Source of the DNA: Galactobacter sp.
Lineage (GTDB): Bacteria; Actinomycetota; Actinomycetes; Actinomycetales; Micrococcaceae
Assembly (NCBI RefSeq): GCF_022712295.1
Contig: NZ_JALAGT010000003.1
Location: 1-15,252, forward strand
Reading direction: 5' to 3'
Length of the DNA: 15,252 bases
A model generated the notes under the pieces. The model had not been told where the DNA came from. It saw nothing but the letters and a program-made list of their open reading frames with translations, and ran no database searches. Positions within the stretch are counted from its first letter, which is position 1. Each line of letters opens with the position of its first letter. Below are positions 1 through 6,020 of the stretch, in pieces. The translations under genes and the position numbers were made by a program.

Positions 1-60
1 GCCATTACTGTAGCCATTGCTACCCGTCTGTAGCCATTACTAGCAATTGGTGTTACCTTT
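1..60. repeat. Imperfect short direct repeats, low GC, probable element end
   Basis: The motif GCCATT occurs at 1, 13 and 33. A longer unit, CTGTAGCCATTRCTA, occurs at 8-22 and 28-42 with one difference and a 20-bp period. TAGC/GCTA half-sites are interleaved, and a related inverted copy (TAGCAATTGG) lies at 41-50. Bases 1-120 are about 49% GC by hand count, clearly below the rest of the window. Next to a truncated tRNA gene, such repeats resemble the arm-type binding sites that a tyrosine integrase and its excisionase use at an element end. No integrase is in the window, so this role is inferred. Confidence 0.45.
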
Positions 61-77
61 CAGATCCCCGGAATAAT
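47..77 (+). promoter_or_regulatory. Weak candidate promoter pointing out of the element
   Basis: TTGGTG at 47-52 and AATAAT at 72-77 form a possible -35/-10 pair, but the spacer is 19 bp, longer than ideal. Only the -10 is close to consensus. A start near 84 would transcribe the tRNA fragment and the downstream peptidyl-tRNA hydrolase gene. It is listed because that gene has no other obvious promoter. Confidence 0.2.
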
Positions 78-114
78 GCGGATCTAGGCCGATCCTGGGG
101 CGCAATCTTACCAA

Positions 115-141
115 AACACAGCGACTTAAAATCCTTGTGTT
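115..141. other. Dyad around the anticodon loop; probable recombination core
   Basis: AACACAGCGA (115-124) and TCCTTGTGTT (132-141) form a 10-position inverted repeat with one C/C mismatch and one G-T pair. They flank the 7-base anticodon loop CTTAAAA (125-131). A normal anticodon stem has 5 bp, so this dyad is too long to be only tRNA structure. Tyrosine integrases of tRNA-targeting elements often cross over in a 7-bp anticodon-loop overlap flanked by inverted core sites. On that reading the left arm comes from the element and the right arm from the host tRNA. The role is inferred. Confidence 0.4.
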
Positions 142-169
142 GTCGGTTCGAGTCCGACTGGGGGTACCA
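123..169 (+). pseudogene. 3' half of a tRNA gene (att-site remnant)
   Basis: Visible parts are an anticodon loop reading TAA as it stands, the 3' side of the anticodon stem (132-136), a perfect T arm (GTCGG, TTCGAGT, CCGAC at 142-158), the 3' acceptor strand TGGGGGT (159-165), discriminator A and encoded CCA (167-169). The matching 5' acceptor strand (A/G followed by CCCCCA) and a D arm are absent upstream, so the gene is not complete. TAA would mean tRNA-Leu, but the variable region has only 5 bases (137-141), whereas tRNA-Leu has a long variable arm. The amino acid identity therefore stays open. The fragment most likely marks where an element entered a tRNA gene; the intact tRNA should lie at the other element end. 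Confidence 0.7.
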
Positions 170-198
170 ACACTGCGGCCGGCACGAAGCGTGGGAAA

Positions 199-846
199 AT
201 GGATCCCGTGCCAGCCGTCGAGATGATCCAGCCCATCGCCGTCCTGAAGGACCCCGCAGACCCTGCCGGGCACGAGGAGACCTGTTTGGCCGCGGCCTTG
301 GCCTCCGCAGCCGCCATCACGGCCTTCCCCGAGGACGAACATTGGGAACCCTGGTACGTGTCCGGTCAGGGCAAATCCACGCGGCGGGGTAAGCCCAAGG
401 ACCTGCGTGCGGTCGAGGCACAAGGCGCCGTGGTGGTGCACGTGGGGCGTGCCGTCGCCGCCGCGCAGGCACCCACCACCTACCCGCTCACCGGCCGCAT
501 GAAGCAGCTGCAGGTGGCCGGAACCGAGCTGGAACACACCGGTGAGGCAGTGCAACACTCCGTGCCCGCGCCGGAGGGGGTGCCGGTGTTGCACCTTGGC
601 GTTGACACCTCTCTGGACATGTCCACGGGCAAGGCCGCCGCTCAGTCCGCCCATGCCGCTTTCGAGTGGGCCGTGCGTCTGACCCCGGAGGCACGCGAGG
701 CATGGATGCAGGCCGGCCAGCCCTCCGTGCTGACGCCGCTGGACGCACGAGCCATGCGTAAGACCCGCAAGCAAGCCACGGTGCAGATTCGCGATGCCGG
801 CCACACGGAGATCGCCCCAGGATCCAGGACCGCACTGGCCTGGTGA
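199..846 (+). CDS. Peptidyl-tRNA hydrolase, PTH2 family
   Basis: A 215-residue protein. The C-terminal half carries the PTH2 hallmarks: GKAAAQSAHAA at 144-154 (the conserved lysine and Q/H helix) and DAGHTEIAPGSRT at 199-211 (the family's DAG-T-x-IAPGS-x-T signature). PTH2 enzymes cleave peptidyl-tRNA and recycle tRNA from stalled translation in the cytosol. They are typical of archaea and eukaryotes, but a longer form with an N-terminal domain (here residues 1-125) occurs in actinobacteria, and this protein fits it. Most bacteria rely on the unrelated Pth1, so this copy is probably accessory. The ATG at 199 has only a weak Shine-Dalgarno (GTGGG); GTG at 208 is an in-frame alternative. The gene starts 29 bp after the tRNA fragment, so its native upstream region may have been displaced by integration. 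Confidence 0.82.
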   Translation: MDPVPAVEMIQPIAVLKDPADPAGHEETCLAAALASAAAITAFPEDEHWEPWYVSGQGKSTRRGKPKDLRAVEAQGAVVVHVGRAVAAAQAPTTYPLTGRMKQLQVAGTELEHTGEAVQHSVPAPEGVPVLHLGVDTSLDMSTGKAAAQSAHAAFEWAVRLTPEAREAWMQAGQPSVLTPLDARAMRKTRKQATVQIRDAGHTEIAPGSRTALAW

Positions 847-853
847 GTCCGCT

Positions 854-892
854 CTTCGCTTGTAGCGCAGTGGCACCCGTCGCACAGCGAAG
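854..892 (+). terminator. Weak hairpin downstream of the PTH2 gene
   Basis: CTTCGCT (854-860) and AGCGAAG (886-892) form 7-bp arms around a 25-base, partly G+C-rich loop. No T-run follows, so this is at best a weak or factor-assisted terminator. Bases 847-954 hold no convincing promoter. Confidence 0.22.
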
Positions 893-954
893 TGACAGGG
901 AACTCCTATAGGGTTGTTTGAAAGACCATGACATCCGATGTGGAGTGATTTCAC

Positions 955-1794
955 GTGGCCAAGAGTTCCAACCCCGTCTTCAGTTCGAAGACCTTCCAGG
1001 ATCAGGTGCGCGCGGGCCAGGCCGCCAACGCGATGCCTGCACCTCAGGTGGATGACCTGGAATCCATGTACGCCCAGGCTCCGGGCCGCCCCGGTTCCAC
1101 CGAACGCGGCATGAACATCAACGACGTCCTCAACAAGATGCTCGTCATGGCCGCGGGAATCCTCGTCGGCGGCGTCATCGGCTGGATGCTGTTGATGAAC
1201 ATGGCCCAGAACGCCCAGAGCCTCGGCCCGCTCGTGGCCGTGGCGGGCCTCGCCTCCATCGCCGCCCTGGTGATCGGCCTCGTCAACCAGTTCAAGGCCA
1301 AGGCCTCCCCGGCGCTGTCCATCGCCTACGCGGTGCTCGAGGGCTTCCTGCTCGGCGTCATCTCCGCCCTGTTCGAGATCATCTACCCCGGCATCGTGCT
1401 GCAGGCCATCCTCGGCACCGCACTGGTCTTCGGCGTCTGCCTGTTCCTGAACCGCTCAGGGAAGTTCCGCACCACCCCCAAGATGCGCAAGATCGTCTAC
1501 ACGGCCGGTTGGGCCTTCGTGGGCTTCGCGCTGGTCAACTGGATCATCTCCATGGTCTCCGGTGGGGCCATCAACTTCCGCACCGGCTGGATCGGCCTGC
1601 TGATCGGTGTCATCGGCATCGCCATCGGCGCCTTCTACCTCATCACCGACTTCGAAGACATCGAGACCGCCATCCGTGGTGGCGCCCCGCAGGACTTCTC
1701 CTGGCGCTGCGCCTTCGGCCTCACGCTGTCCCTCGTCTGGATCTACGTCGAGATGATCCGCCTCATCTCGATCATCCGGTCACTGGCGGATTGA
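955..1794 (+). CDS. BI-1/YccA family membrane protein
   Basis: A 279-residue protein of the Bax inhibitor-1/YccA (TMBIM) family. A soluble N-terminus of about 58 residues precedes seven hydrophobic segments, roughly at 61-81, 91-110, 120-140, 147-166, 180-201, 210-230 and 250-278. The family's acidic motif near the sixth helix is present as TDFEDIE (231-237). Characterised bacterial members such as Bacillus YetJ conduct Ca2+ under control of a pair of aspartates; E. coli YccA modulates the FtsH protease. Which role applies here cannot be told from sequence. The GTG start at 955 follows GGAG at 942-945 with good spacing. The gene looks monocistronic: a strong terminator follows within 20 bp. 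Confidence 0.88.
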   Translation: MAKSSNPVFSSKTFQDQVRAGQAANAMPAPQVDDLESMYAQAPGRPGSTERGMNINDVLNKMLVMAAGILVGGVIGWMLLMNMAQNAQSLGPLVAVAGLASIAALVIGLVNQFKAKASPALSIAYAVLEGFLLGVISALFEIIYPGIVLQAILGTALVFGVCLFLNRSGKFRTTPKMRKIVYTAGWAFVGFALVNWIISMVSGGAINFRTGWIGLLIGVIGIAIGAFYLITDFEDIETAIRGGAPQDFSWRCAFGLTLSLVWIYVEMIRLISIIRSLAD

Positions 1795-1811
1795 TGCTCG
1801 CTTGAACTCCG

Positions 1812-1864
1812 ACAGCCCGTCCCGCCGGCAACCAGAAGTCACCGGCGCGACGGGCTGTTTTGTT
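1812..1864 (+). terminator. Intrinsic terminator after the BI-1 gene
   Basis: ACAGCCCGTC (1812-1821) pairs perfectly with 1849-1858. After one C/C mismatch the stem continues as CGCCGG (1823-1828) with CCGGCG (1842-1847), closing a 13-base loop. TTTTGTT follows at 1858-1864. The 16-bp stem plus T-run is a classical Rho-independent terminator, 17 bp after the stop codon. Confidence 0.85.
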
Positions 1865-1936
1865 CGTAATGACGGTGGATCCCTCAGCCGGGTCTAGGCT
1901 GCAGGAGAAACCTGAGAAGACCGAGGGGAACCACAC

Positions 1937-3394
1937 GTGAGCAAGGAAGCACCCGAGGGCGAAGGGCCGTCGTCGGAGGAGTCCTCGTCGAAGGAATCGC
2001 GCGAGCTCAAGGTCTCTACGTGGGTGCGTAAGGCCAAGCAGCGCATCGAGGACGCCAACGCTGCGGACGAGTTCGATTTCCTGGACCCGCCCATCACGGC
2101 AACGGCCCGCCGTGGATTGGGGCACACGGCCCAAGCGGAGAAGGAAGCCCACGCCAAGGCCGCCACCGCCCCGCACGACGTTCCACGACCGCTGCGCATC
2201 GCGGCAGACTACAGCTGGCGCATCGCCATCATCGTGCTGGTCTCTGCGGGCGTCTGCTGGGGCTTGGCCAAGCTGTCCAACCTCGTGATCCCGTTGATGG
2301 TCGCGGCCCTCCTGGCCGGGTTGCTGCTGCCGGTCAAGGTCTTCCTCGAGAAACGCTTCCACTTCCCCAACGCGCTCAGCGTCACCGTCACCTTCCTGCT
2401 CTTCCTCGCTGCGATTTCCGGAGCCCTGTACGCGGTCATCCGGACCATGGCCAAGAATGTCCCGGACCTGATCGACCAAGCGGTCAGGGGCGTCAAGGAG
2501 GTGCAGGTCTGGCTCAACGACGGGCCACTGAACATCGGCGCCTCCACCATCGATGGTTGGCTCGACTCGGGGCTGAACGCCCTCAACGAGAACCAAGACA
2601 GCATCGTGCGTTCCGCCGCCTCGGGCCTGACCTCGGTGGGACACTTCGGGGCCGGGCTGATCCTGACCCTGTTCGCGTTGATCTTCTTCCTGCTGCAGGG
2701 GGAGACCATCTGGCGCTGGGCCGTGGGGCTCTTCCCTCGCCGGGCGCGGGGCGCCATGGACGGCGCGGGGCGTCGCGGGTGGGCCAGCCTGGTCTCCTAT
2801 GTCCGCGTGCAGGTGGTCGTGGCCCTGATCGACGCGGTGGGCATCGGTGTTGGCGCGGCGATCCTGCAGGTGCCGTTGGCCCTCCCTCTGGCCGTCCTGG
2901 TGTTGTTGGGTGCCTTCATCCCCATCGTTGGTGCGGTGCTGACCGGCTTCATCGCGGTGCTGTTGGCGCTGGTCTCACACGGCTGGGTCACGGCCATCAT
3001 CATGTTGGCCGTGGTCCTGTTGGTCCAGCAGGTGGAATCCCACGTGCTGCAGCCGCTGATCATGGGCCGTGCAGTGAGCCTCCACCCGCTGGCCGTGGTA
3101 CTCGGCGTGGCGGGAGGCAGTTTCCTCTTCGGCATCGTGGGCGCCCTGTTCGCCGTCCCCGTGCTCGCCGTGATGAACACCGTGGTCAAGTACCTGGCGA
3201 CGCGCTCTTGGGAGCGTGACCCGGCCGTCAAGGCGGACCAAGATGCGGTCGAGGCACAAGCGGCGGAGGGGCCCGTCCTCTATGGAGATGAGGACAGGGA
3301 ATGGCATGAACCGGATGTCACCCCCGGGCCGCCGCCGGCCCGCTCGCGTGCCACCGGCACCGGGGGAGTCAGCCCACTGGACGACCCCGAATGA
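1937..3394 (+). CDS. AI-2E family transporter
   Basis: A 485-residue membrane protein. A charged, Ser/Glu-rich cytoplasmic N-terminus of about 90 residues precedes helices near 94-115, 117-133, 147-168, 236-253, 290-312, 315-345, 350-366 and 385-415, then a polar tail of about 65 residues rich in Asp, Glu, Pro and Arg. Family signatures are GAFIPIVGAVLTG (325-337) and VQQVESHVLQPLIMGR (363-378), followed by SLHPLAVVLGVAGG. Some members of the family (formerly UPF0118/PerM) export AI-2 and others act as Na+(Li+)/H+ antiporters; the substrate here is unknown. The GTG start is set by GAGGGGA at 1923-1929. The gene is separated from its left neighbour by a terminator, and ilvA follows 79 bp after its stop. 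Confidence 0.85.
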   Translation: MSKEAPEGEGPSSEESSSKESRELKVSTWVRKAKQRIEDANAADEFDFLDPPITATARRGLGHTAQAEKEAHAKAATAPHDVPRPLRIAADYSWRIAIIVLVSAGVCWGLAKLSNLVIPLMVAALLAGLLLPVKVFLEKRFHFPNALSVTVTFLLFLAAISGALYAVIRTMAKNVPDLIDQAVRGVKEVQVWLNDGPLNIGASTIDGWLDSGLNALNENQDSIVRSAASGLTSVGHFGAGLILTLFALIFFLLQGETIWRWAVGLFPRRARGAMDGAGRRGWASLVSYVRVQVVVALIDAVGIGVGAAILQVPLALPLAVLVLLGAFIPIVGAVLTGFIAVLLALVSHGWVTAIIMLAVVLLVQQVESHVLQPLIMGRAVSLHPLAVVLGVAGGSFLFGIVGALFAVPVLAVMNTVVKYLATRSWERDPAVKADQDAVEAQAAEGPVLYGDEDREWHEPDVTPGPPPARSRATGTGGVSPLDDPE

Positions 3395-3459
3395 CTCGAC
3401 TTCTTCATTGCACCCCAGTAGGGCGCAGAATGTTTCAACCTAGTGAATCCGCATGACTC

Positions 3460-3464
3460 AGGAG
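3460..3464 (+). promoter_or_regulatory. Shine-Dalgarno deciding the ilvA start
   Basis: AGGAG lies 9 bases before GTG 3474 but downstream of the in-frame ATG at 3453, which has no Shine-Dalgarno of its own. This favours the GTG as the start. Confidence 0.65.
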
Positions 3465-3473
3465 ATCCATACC

Positions 3474-4757
3474 GTGACCAGTGCACCTCAGACCCACGAC
3501 CTCCAGGAGGCCCTTGACCGACTCCCCGTGGGGATCGAGGGCATTCGCGAGGCCGCCGCATTGCTTGACGGCGTGGTGGAACGCACCGAGCTGCACCACT
3601 CGCGAGCGTTGGAACAGTCCGTGGGTGCCCCCGTGTGGCTGAAGGCGGAGAACCTGCAGCGGGCCGGCTCCTTCAAGGTGCGCGGCGCCTACGTCCGTAT
3701 GGCCAAGCTCTCCGAGGCGGAGAAGCGTCGCGGCGTCGTGGCCGCCTCCGCGGGTAACCACGCCCAGGGCGTGGCGCAGGCAGCCAGGCGGCTGGGGATC
3801 AAGGCGCGCATCTACATGCCGCTCGGTGCCGCACTTCCCAAGATTGCTGCCACCCAGGACCACGGGGCCGAGGTGGTTCTGCACGGCGAGAACGTCGACG
3901 AGGCGTTGGCAGCGGCCGAGCAGTACGCCAACGAGACCGGCGCGGTCTTCGTCCACCCCTTCGACCACCCAGACATCATCGCCGGGCAGGGGACCATCGG
4001 CCTGGAGATCCTTGAACAGTACCCGGACGTCGAGACCGTGGTCATGGGCGTGGGCGGTGGTGGGCTGCTGGCCGGCGTCGCGGTGGCGCTGAAGGCGCGT
4101 GCCGCAGAACTCGGCCGCACCATCAACGTGATCGGCGTGCAGGCGGAGAACGCGGCCGCTTACCCGCCCTCCCTCGCCGCGGACGCCCTGGTGCCTTTGG
4201 ACACCGTGCGCACCATCGCGGACGGCATCGCGGTGGGACGCCCTGGCCAGCTGCCCTTCCAGATCATCCGGGAACTGGTGGATGACGTCGTCACCGTGTC
4301 TGAGGACGCCTTGGCTCGCGCGCTCGTCTTCCTGCTGGAGCGATCCAAGCTGGTGGTCGAGCCTGCGGGCGCCGTGGGCGTCGCCGCGCTCCTGGAGGGC
4401 ACGCTCGAGGCGGCCGGTTACGAGCCCAGCCGCACCGCGGTGGTCCTCTCCGGCGGCAATATCGACCCGTTGTTGATGCTGAAGGTCATCCAGCGGGGTC
4501 TTGCGGCTGCCGGTCGTTACATCACCGTCCGGATGATGCTCCAGGACCGCCCGGGCGAGCTGGCGCGCATCTCCCGCATCATCGCCGAGAACGACGCCAA
4601 CGTGACCCGCGTGGACCACACCCGGATCGGCGGCGAGCTGTCCATGGGAGACGTGGCCATCACCATCGACCTGGAGACCAAGGGCACTCAGCACTCCGAA
4701 TGGGTGCTGGATGCTTTGCGGCACGATGGCTACGACCCGCAGGTCCTCAACGGCTGA
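3474..4757 (+). CDS. ilvA: Threonine ammonia-lyase (threonine dehydratase)
   Basis: A PLP enzyme that deaminates L-threonine to 2-oxobutanoate, the first step toward isoleucine. From GTG 3474 it has 427 residues (434 from ATG 3453), the size of the shorter actinobacterial form with a single regulatory domain. The catalytic domain has the PLP lysine in GSFKVRGAY (K68), the substrate loop SAGNHAQG (92-99) and the phosphate-binding GVGGGGLL around 192-199. The C-terminal ACT-like domain (about 349-427, beginning RYITVRMMLQDRPGELARIS) probably senses isoleucine or valine. A catabolic, non-biosynthetic enzyme of the same fold cannot be fully excluded, because no other isoleucine genes are nearby. 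The gene converges on greA and ends at a shared hairpin. Confidence 0.9.
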   Translation: MTSAPQTHDLQEALDRLPVGIEGIREAAALLDGVVERTELHHSRALEQSVGAPVWLKAENLQRAGSFKVRGAYVRMAKLSEAEKRRGVVAASAGNHAQGVAQAARRLGIKARIYMPLGAALPKIAATQDHGAEVVLHGENVDEALAAAEQYANETGAVFVHPFDHPDIIAGQGTIGLEILEQYPDVETVVMGVGGGGLLAGVAVALKARAAELGRTINVIGVQAENAAAYPPSLAADALVPLDTVRTIADGIAVGRPGQLPFQIIRELVDDVVTVSEDALARALVFLLERSKLVVEPAGAVGVAALLEGTLEAAGYEPSRTAVVLSGGNIDPLLMLKVIQRGLAAAGRYITVRMMLQDRPGELARISRIIAENDANVTRVDHTRIGGELSMGDVAITIDLETKGTQHSEWVLDALRHDGYDPQVLNG

Positions 4758-4769
4758 CCTGAGACAGAC

Positions 4770-4816
4770 AAAGGTGCCCGACGACGTGTGATCACCACAC
4801 GTCGTCGGGCACCTTT
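4770..4816. terminator. Bidirectional terminator between ilvA and greA
   Basis: A perfect 21-bp stem: 4770-4790 (beginning AAAGGTGCCCGACG) pairs with 4796-4816 (ending GTCGGGCACCTTT) around the 5-base loop ATCAC. AAA on one side and TTT on the other give each strand a short T-run. It lies 12 bp after the ilvA stop and about 41 bp after the greA stop, so it can end both convergent transcripts. Confidence 0.85.
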
Positions 4817-4834
4817 GGCGTTCGCCGTGGAGCG

Positions 4835-4851
4835 GCCGCGCTGCGCGCGGC
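4835..4851 (-). terminator. Hairpin directly after greA
   Basis: GCCGCGC (4835-4841) and GCGCGGC (4845-4851) form a perfect 7-bp stem with a 3-base loop, 6 bp past the greA stop. There is no T-run. It may protect the 3' end or assist termination together with the larger shared stem downstream. Confidence 0.35.
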
Positions 4852-4857
4852 ACCGAA

Positions 4858-5343
4858 TCAGCCCTTGTAGGGCTTGGCCTCCACGACCTTGACCGGAATG
4901 TCCTTGCCGTTGGGGGCGGTGTACGCGAACTCGTCGCCCACCTTCTTGCCATTGATGGCTGCTCCGATGGCGGACTTCTCCGAGAAGACGTCAAGGTCGG
5001 TGTCGCCACCGATCTCGCGGGAACCGAACAGGAACTTGGTCTCTCGGCCGGCGATGGTGGCGGTGACGACCATGCCGGGCTCCACGATGCCGTTGTCCTC
5101 GGGCGCGTCGCCGACCTTGGCCGTCTCGAGGAACTGCTTCAGGTAGGCGATACGGCCCTCGTTCTTGCCCTGCTCCTCGCGGGCGGCGTGGTAGCCGCCG
5201 TTCTCCTTGAGGTCGCCCTCGGAGCGCGCCTGCTCGATGCGCTCCACGATCTCCGCGCGGATGGGGCCGGTACGGTCGGTGAGCTCCTTGGCGAGCCTGT
5301 CGTAGGCCTCCTGGGTCAGCCAGACCTCTTCGGTGCTGCTCAC
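4858..5343 (-). CDS. greA: Transcription elongation factor GreA
   Basis: A 161-residue protein, close to the usual GreA length of about 158. The N-terminal coiled coil (about 10-78) carries the tip motif EGDLKENGGYHAAREEQG (42-59); its acidic residues D44 and E47 correspond to the pair that positions Mg2+ in the RNA polymerase secondary channel. The C-terminal FKBP-like domain (about 85-161) has SEKSAIGAAINGKKVGDEF. GreA stimulates RNA cleavage by backtracked polymerase and rescues paused complexes. The GTG start at 5343 is chosen because a perfect AGGAGG precedes it; the longer frame to 5385 would add 14 residues upstream of this site. The gene is separated from the upstream DUF4307 gene by 196 bp and probably has its own promoter and a long leader. 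Confidence 0.93.
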   Translation of the reverse strand: MSSTEEVWLTQEAYDRLAKELTDRTGPIRAEIVERIEQARSEGDLKENGGYHAAREEQGKNEGRIAYLKQFLETAKVGDAPEDNGIVEPGMVVTATIAGRETKFLFGSREIGGDTDLDVFSEKSAIGAAINGKKVGDEFAYTAPNGKDIPVKVVEAKPYKG

Positions 5344-5348
5344 GTCAT

Positions 5349-5354
5349 CCTCCT
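5349..5354 (-). promoter_or_regulatory. greA ribosome binding site
   Basis: AGGAGG on the minus strand, 5 bases before GTG 5343. It is consensus and fixes the greA start. Confidence 0.75.
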
Positions 5355-5375
5355 GTGTGTTCCGAGTAGTTGCGG

Positions 5376-5391
5376 TAGTTCTCACGAACTA
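5376..5391. promoter_or_regulatory. Inverted repeat in the greA leader
   Basis: TAGTTC-TCAC-GAACTA is a perfect 6+4+6 dyad, about 22 bases upstream of the greA Shine-Dalgarno. It could be a small RNA hairpin or an operator. It is not a LexA box, which reads GAAC-N4-GTTC. Confidence 0.35.
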
Positions 5392-5416
5392 AGGCAAAAC
5401 GAAACCCCACCACCTT

Positions 5417-5459
5417 GTCGCCGGCTGGACCGACCCTCCAGGGCTGGACCTTGGGCGAC
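5417..5459 (-). promoter_or_regulatory. Structured greA leader, possible attenuator
   Basis: GTCGCC (5417-5422) and GGCGAC (5454-5459) close a G+C-rich region that also holds two copies of GGCTGGACC (5423-5431 and 5442-5450) and a small CCAG/CTGG stem. On the minus-strand transcript the structure is followed by a U-rich stretch (GTTTCGTTTTG). A role as attenuator is inferred, by analogy with the greA leader of E. coli. Confidence 0.3.
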
Positions 5460-5491
5460 GTGCGACGGGGTTCCACGTATGTGTTCCCACA

Positions 5492-5497
5492 ATTTTA
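5492..5497 (-). promoter_or_regulatory. Candidate greA -10 element
   Basis: TAAAAT on the minus strand matches TATAAT at five of six positions. The hexamer 17 bp upstream (TGGTGA) is only a weak -35. A start near 5485 would give a leader of about 140 bases before greA. Confidence 0.4.
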
Positions 5498-5539
5498 GCC
5501 CGGAAACGAGACGATCACCACTTCAGCGGTGGTTTACGC

Positions 5540-6004
5540 TCAGTTTTTCCAGCAGATGGAGACCTGGCCGGTCACGCCCTCGAAGACGGTGCGGATGGGG
5601 ACGGTGCGCTGAACCTCGCGCTGACCGCCGCCGGCATCACGTCCTTGTGCCCCGGTGAAGGTCTCCTCGGTGTAACCGACCACCGCATGGTCCTCGGCCA
5701 ACACCTGGATGCCGCACGTGACGCTTTCGTCGGCCGGAAGCTTCACCGCAACGGTCACGTCCATCTGTCGGGAACTGACCACGTCGAAGGCGACATTCTC
5801 GGTGTCGTAACTGGTGTGCTGGTTGCGGGTCAGGAAGAAGATCACCACGAGCGAGAGGATCAATGCCACGACGGCAAGGATGATTGCGGTGCGTTTGCCG
5901 ATGCGACGCTTGGGGCGCCCGTAACGTGAGGCTAGGCTGGCTTGGTGCTCAGACGGTTCTACCGTTGAGGACGGTTCACCCGAGGGGTAAGCGGACGAGG
6001 TCAT
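5540..6004 (-). CDS. DUF4307 membrane protein
   Basis: A 154-residue protein from ATG 6004. It has a polar, Ser/Pro-rich cytoplasmic N-terminus, a basic patch (RPKRRIGKR at 30-38), one membrane helix (about 40-59) and an extracytoplasmic beta-rich domain of about 95 residues. Two cysteines, C97 (SVTCGI) and C151 (SICWKN), could form a disulfide outside the cell. This matches DUF4307, an actinobacterial family found beside greA and mca (Rv1081c in M. tuberculosis); the function is unknown. The frame is open to 6076, but no Shine-Dalgarno supports a longer start. A TACACT box at 6015-6020 on the minus strand would place transcription start 4-5 bases before the ATG, so the message may be nearly leaderless. 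Confidence 0.78.
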   Translation of the reverse strand: MTSSAYPSGEPSSTVEPSEHQASLASRYGRPKRRIGKRTAIILAVVALILSLVVIFFLTRNQHTSYDTENVAFDVVSSRQMDVTVAVKLPADESVTCGIQVLAEDHAVVGYTEETFTGAQGRDAGGGQREVQRTVPIRTVFEGVTGQVSICWKN

Positions 6005-6014
6005 GATGACGTCA

Positions 6015-6020
6015 AGTGTA
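6015..6020 (-). promoter_or_regulatory. Candidate -10 of the DUF4307 gene
   Basis: TACACT on the minus strand fits the actinobacterial TAnnnT pattern, 10 bases before ATG 6004. No good -35 is seen. The 104-bp divergent gap to mca must hold both promoters. Confidence 0.35.

Noticed and set aside
1..60. CRISPR-like repeats
   Set aside because: Repeats are short and imperfect with uneven spacing of about 12-20 bp, without spacers of normal length or cas genes.
80..169. Complete tRNA gene
   Set aside because: No 5' acceptor strand complementary to 159-165 and no D arm are found in the 50 bases before the anticodon loop.
123..169. 3' end of tmRNA or tRNA-Sec as the integration target
   Set aside because: The acceptor strand TGGGGGTACCA and the anticodon-type loop do not fit tmRNA, and the arm lengths do not fit tRNA-Sec.
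40..954. 304-codon open frame on the minus strand, ending in the tRNA region
   Set aside because: It lies antisense to the PTH2 gene, has a low-complexity Gly/His/Arg-rich translation and no Shine-Dalgarno; its last part is only the antisense of the tRNA fragment and repeats.
3408..3436. ilvA promoter with -35 TTGCAC
   Set aside because: No -10-like hexamer occurs at 16-18 bp; the nearest (CAGAAT) is only 12 bp away.
3435..5009. 524-codon open frame on the minus strand
   Set aside because: It is antisense to ilvA and crosses the terminator and the end of greA; composition is typical of a high-GC shadow frame.
5376..5391. LexA (SOS) box before greA
   Set aside because: The dyad is GTTC-N4-GAAC type, the opposite arrangement to the GAAC-N4-GTTC of Gram-positive LexA sites.
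5461..5490. ECF sigma-factor promoter (GGGAAC...CGTC) upstream of greA
   Set aside because: The minus-strand match is loose and the spacing uncertain; the TAAAAT box nearby is a better candidate.
5517..5533. Terminator of the DUF4307 gene (ACCAC/GTGGT)
   Set aside because: Only 5 bp of stem, and no T-run follows on the minus strand.
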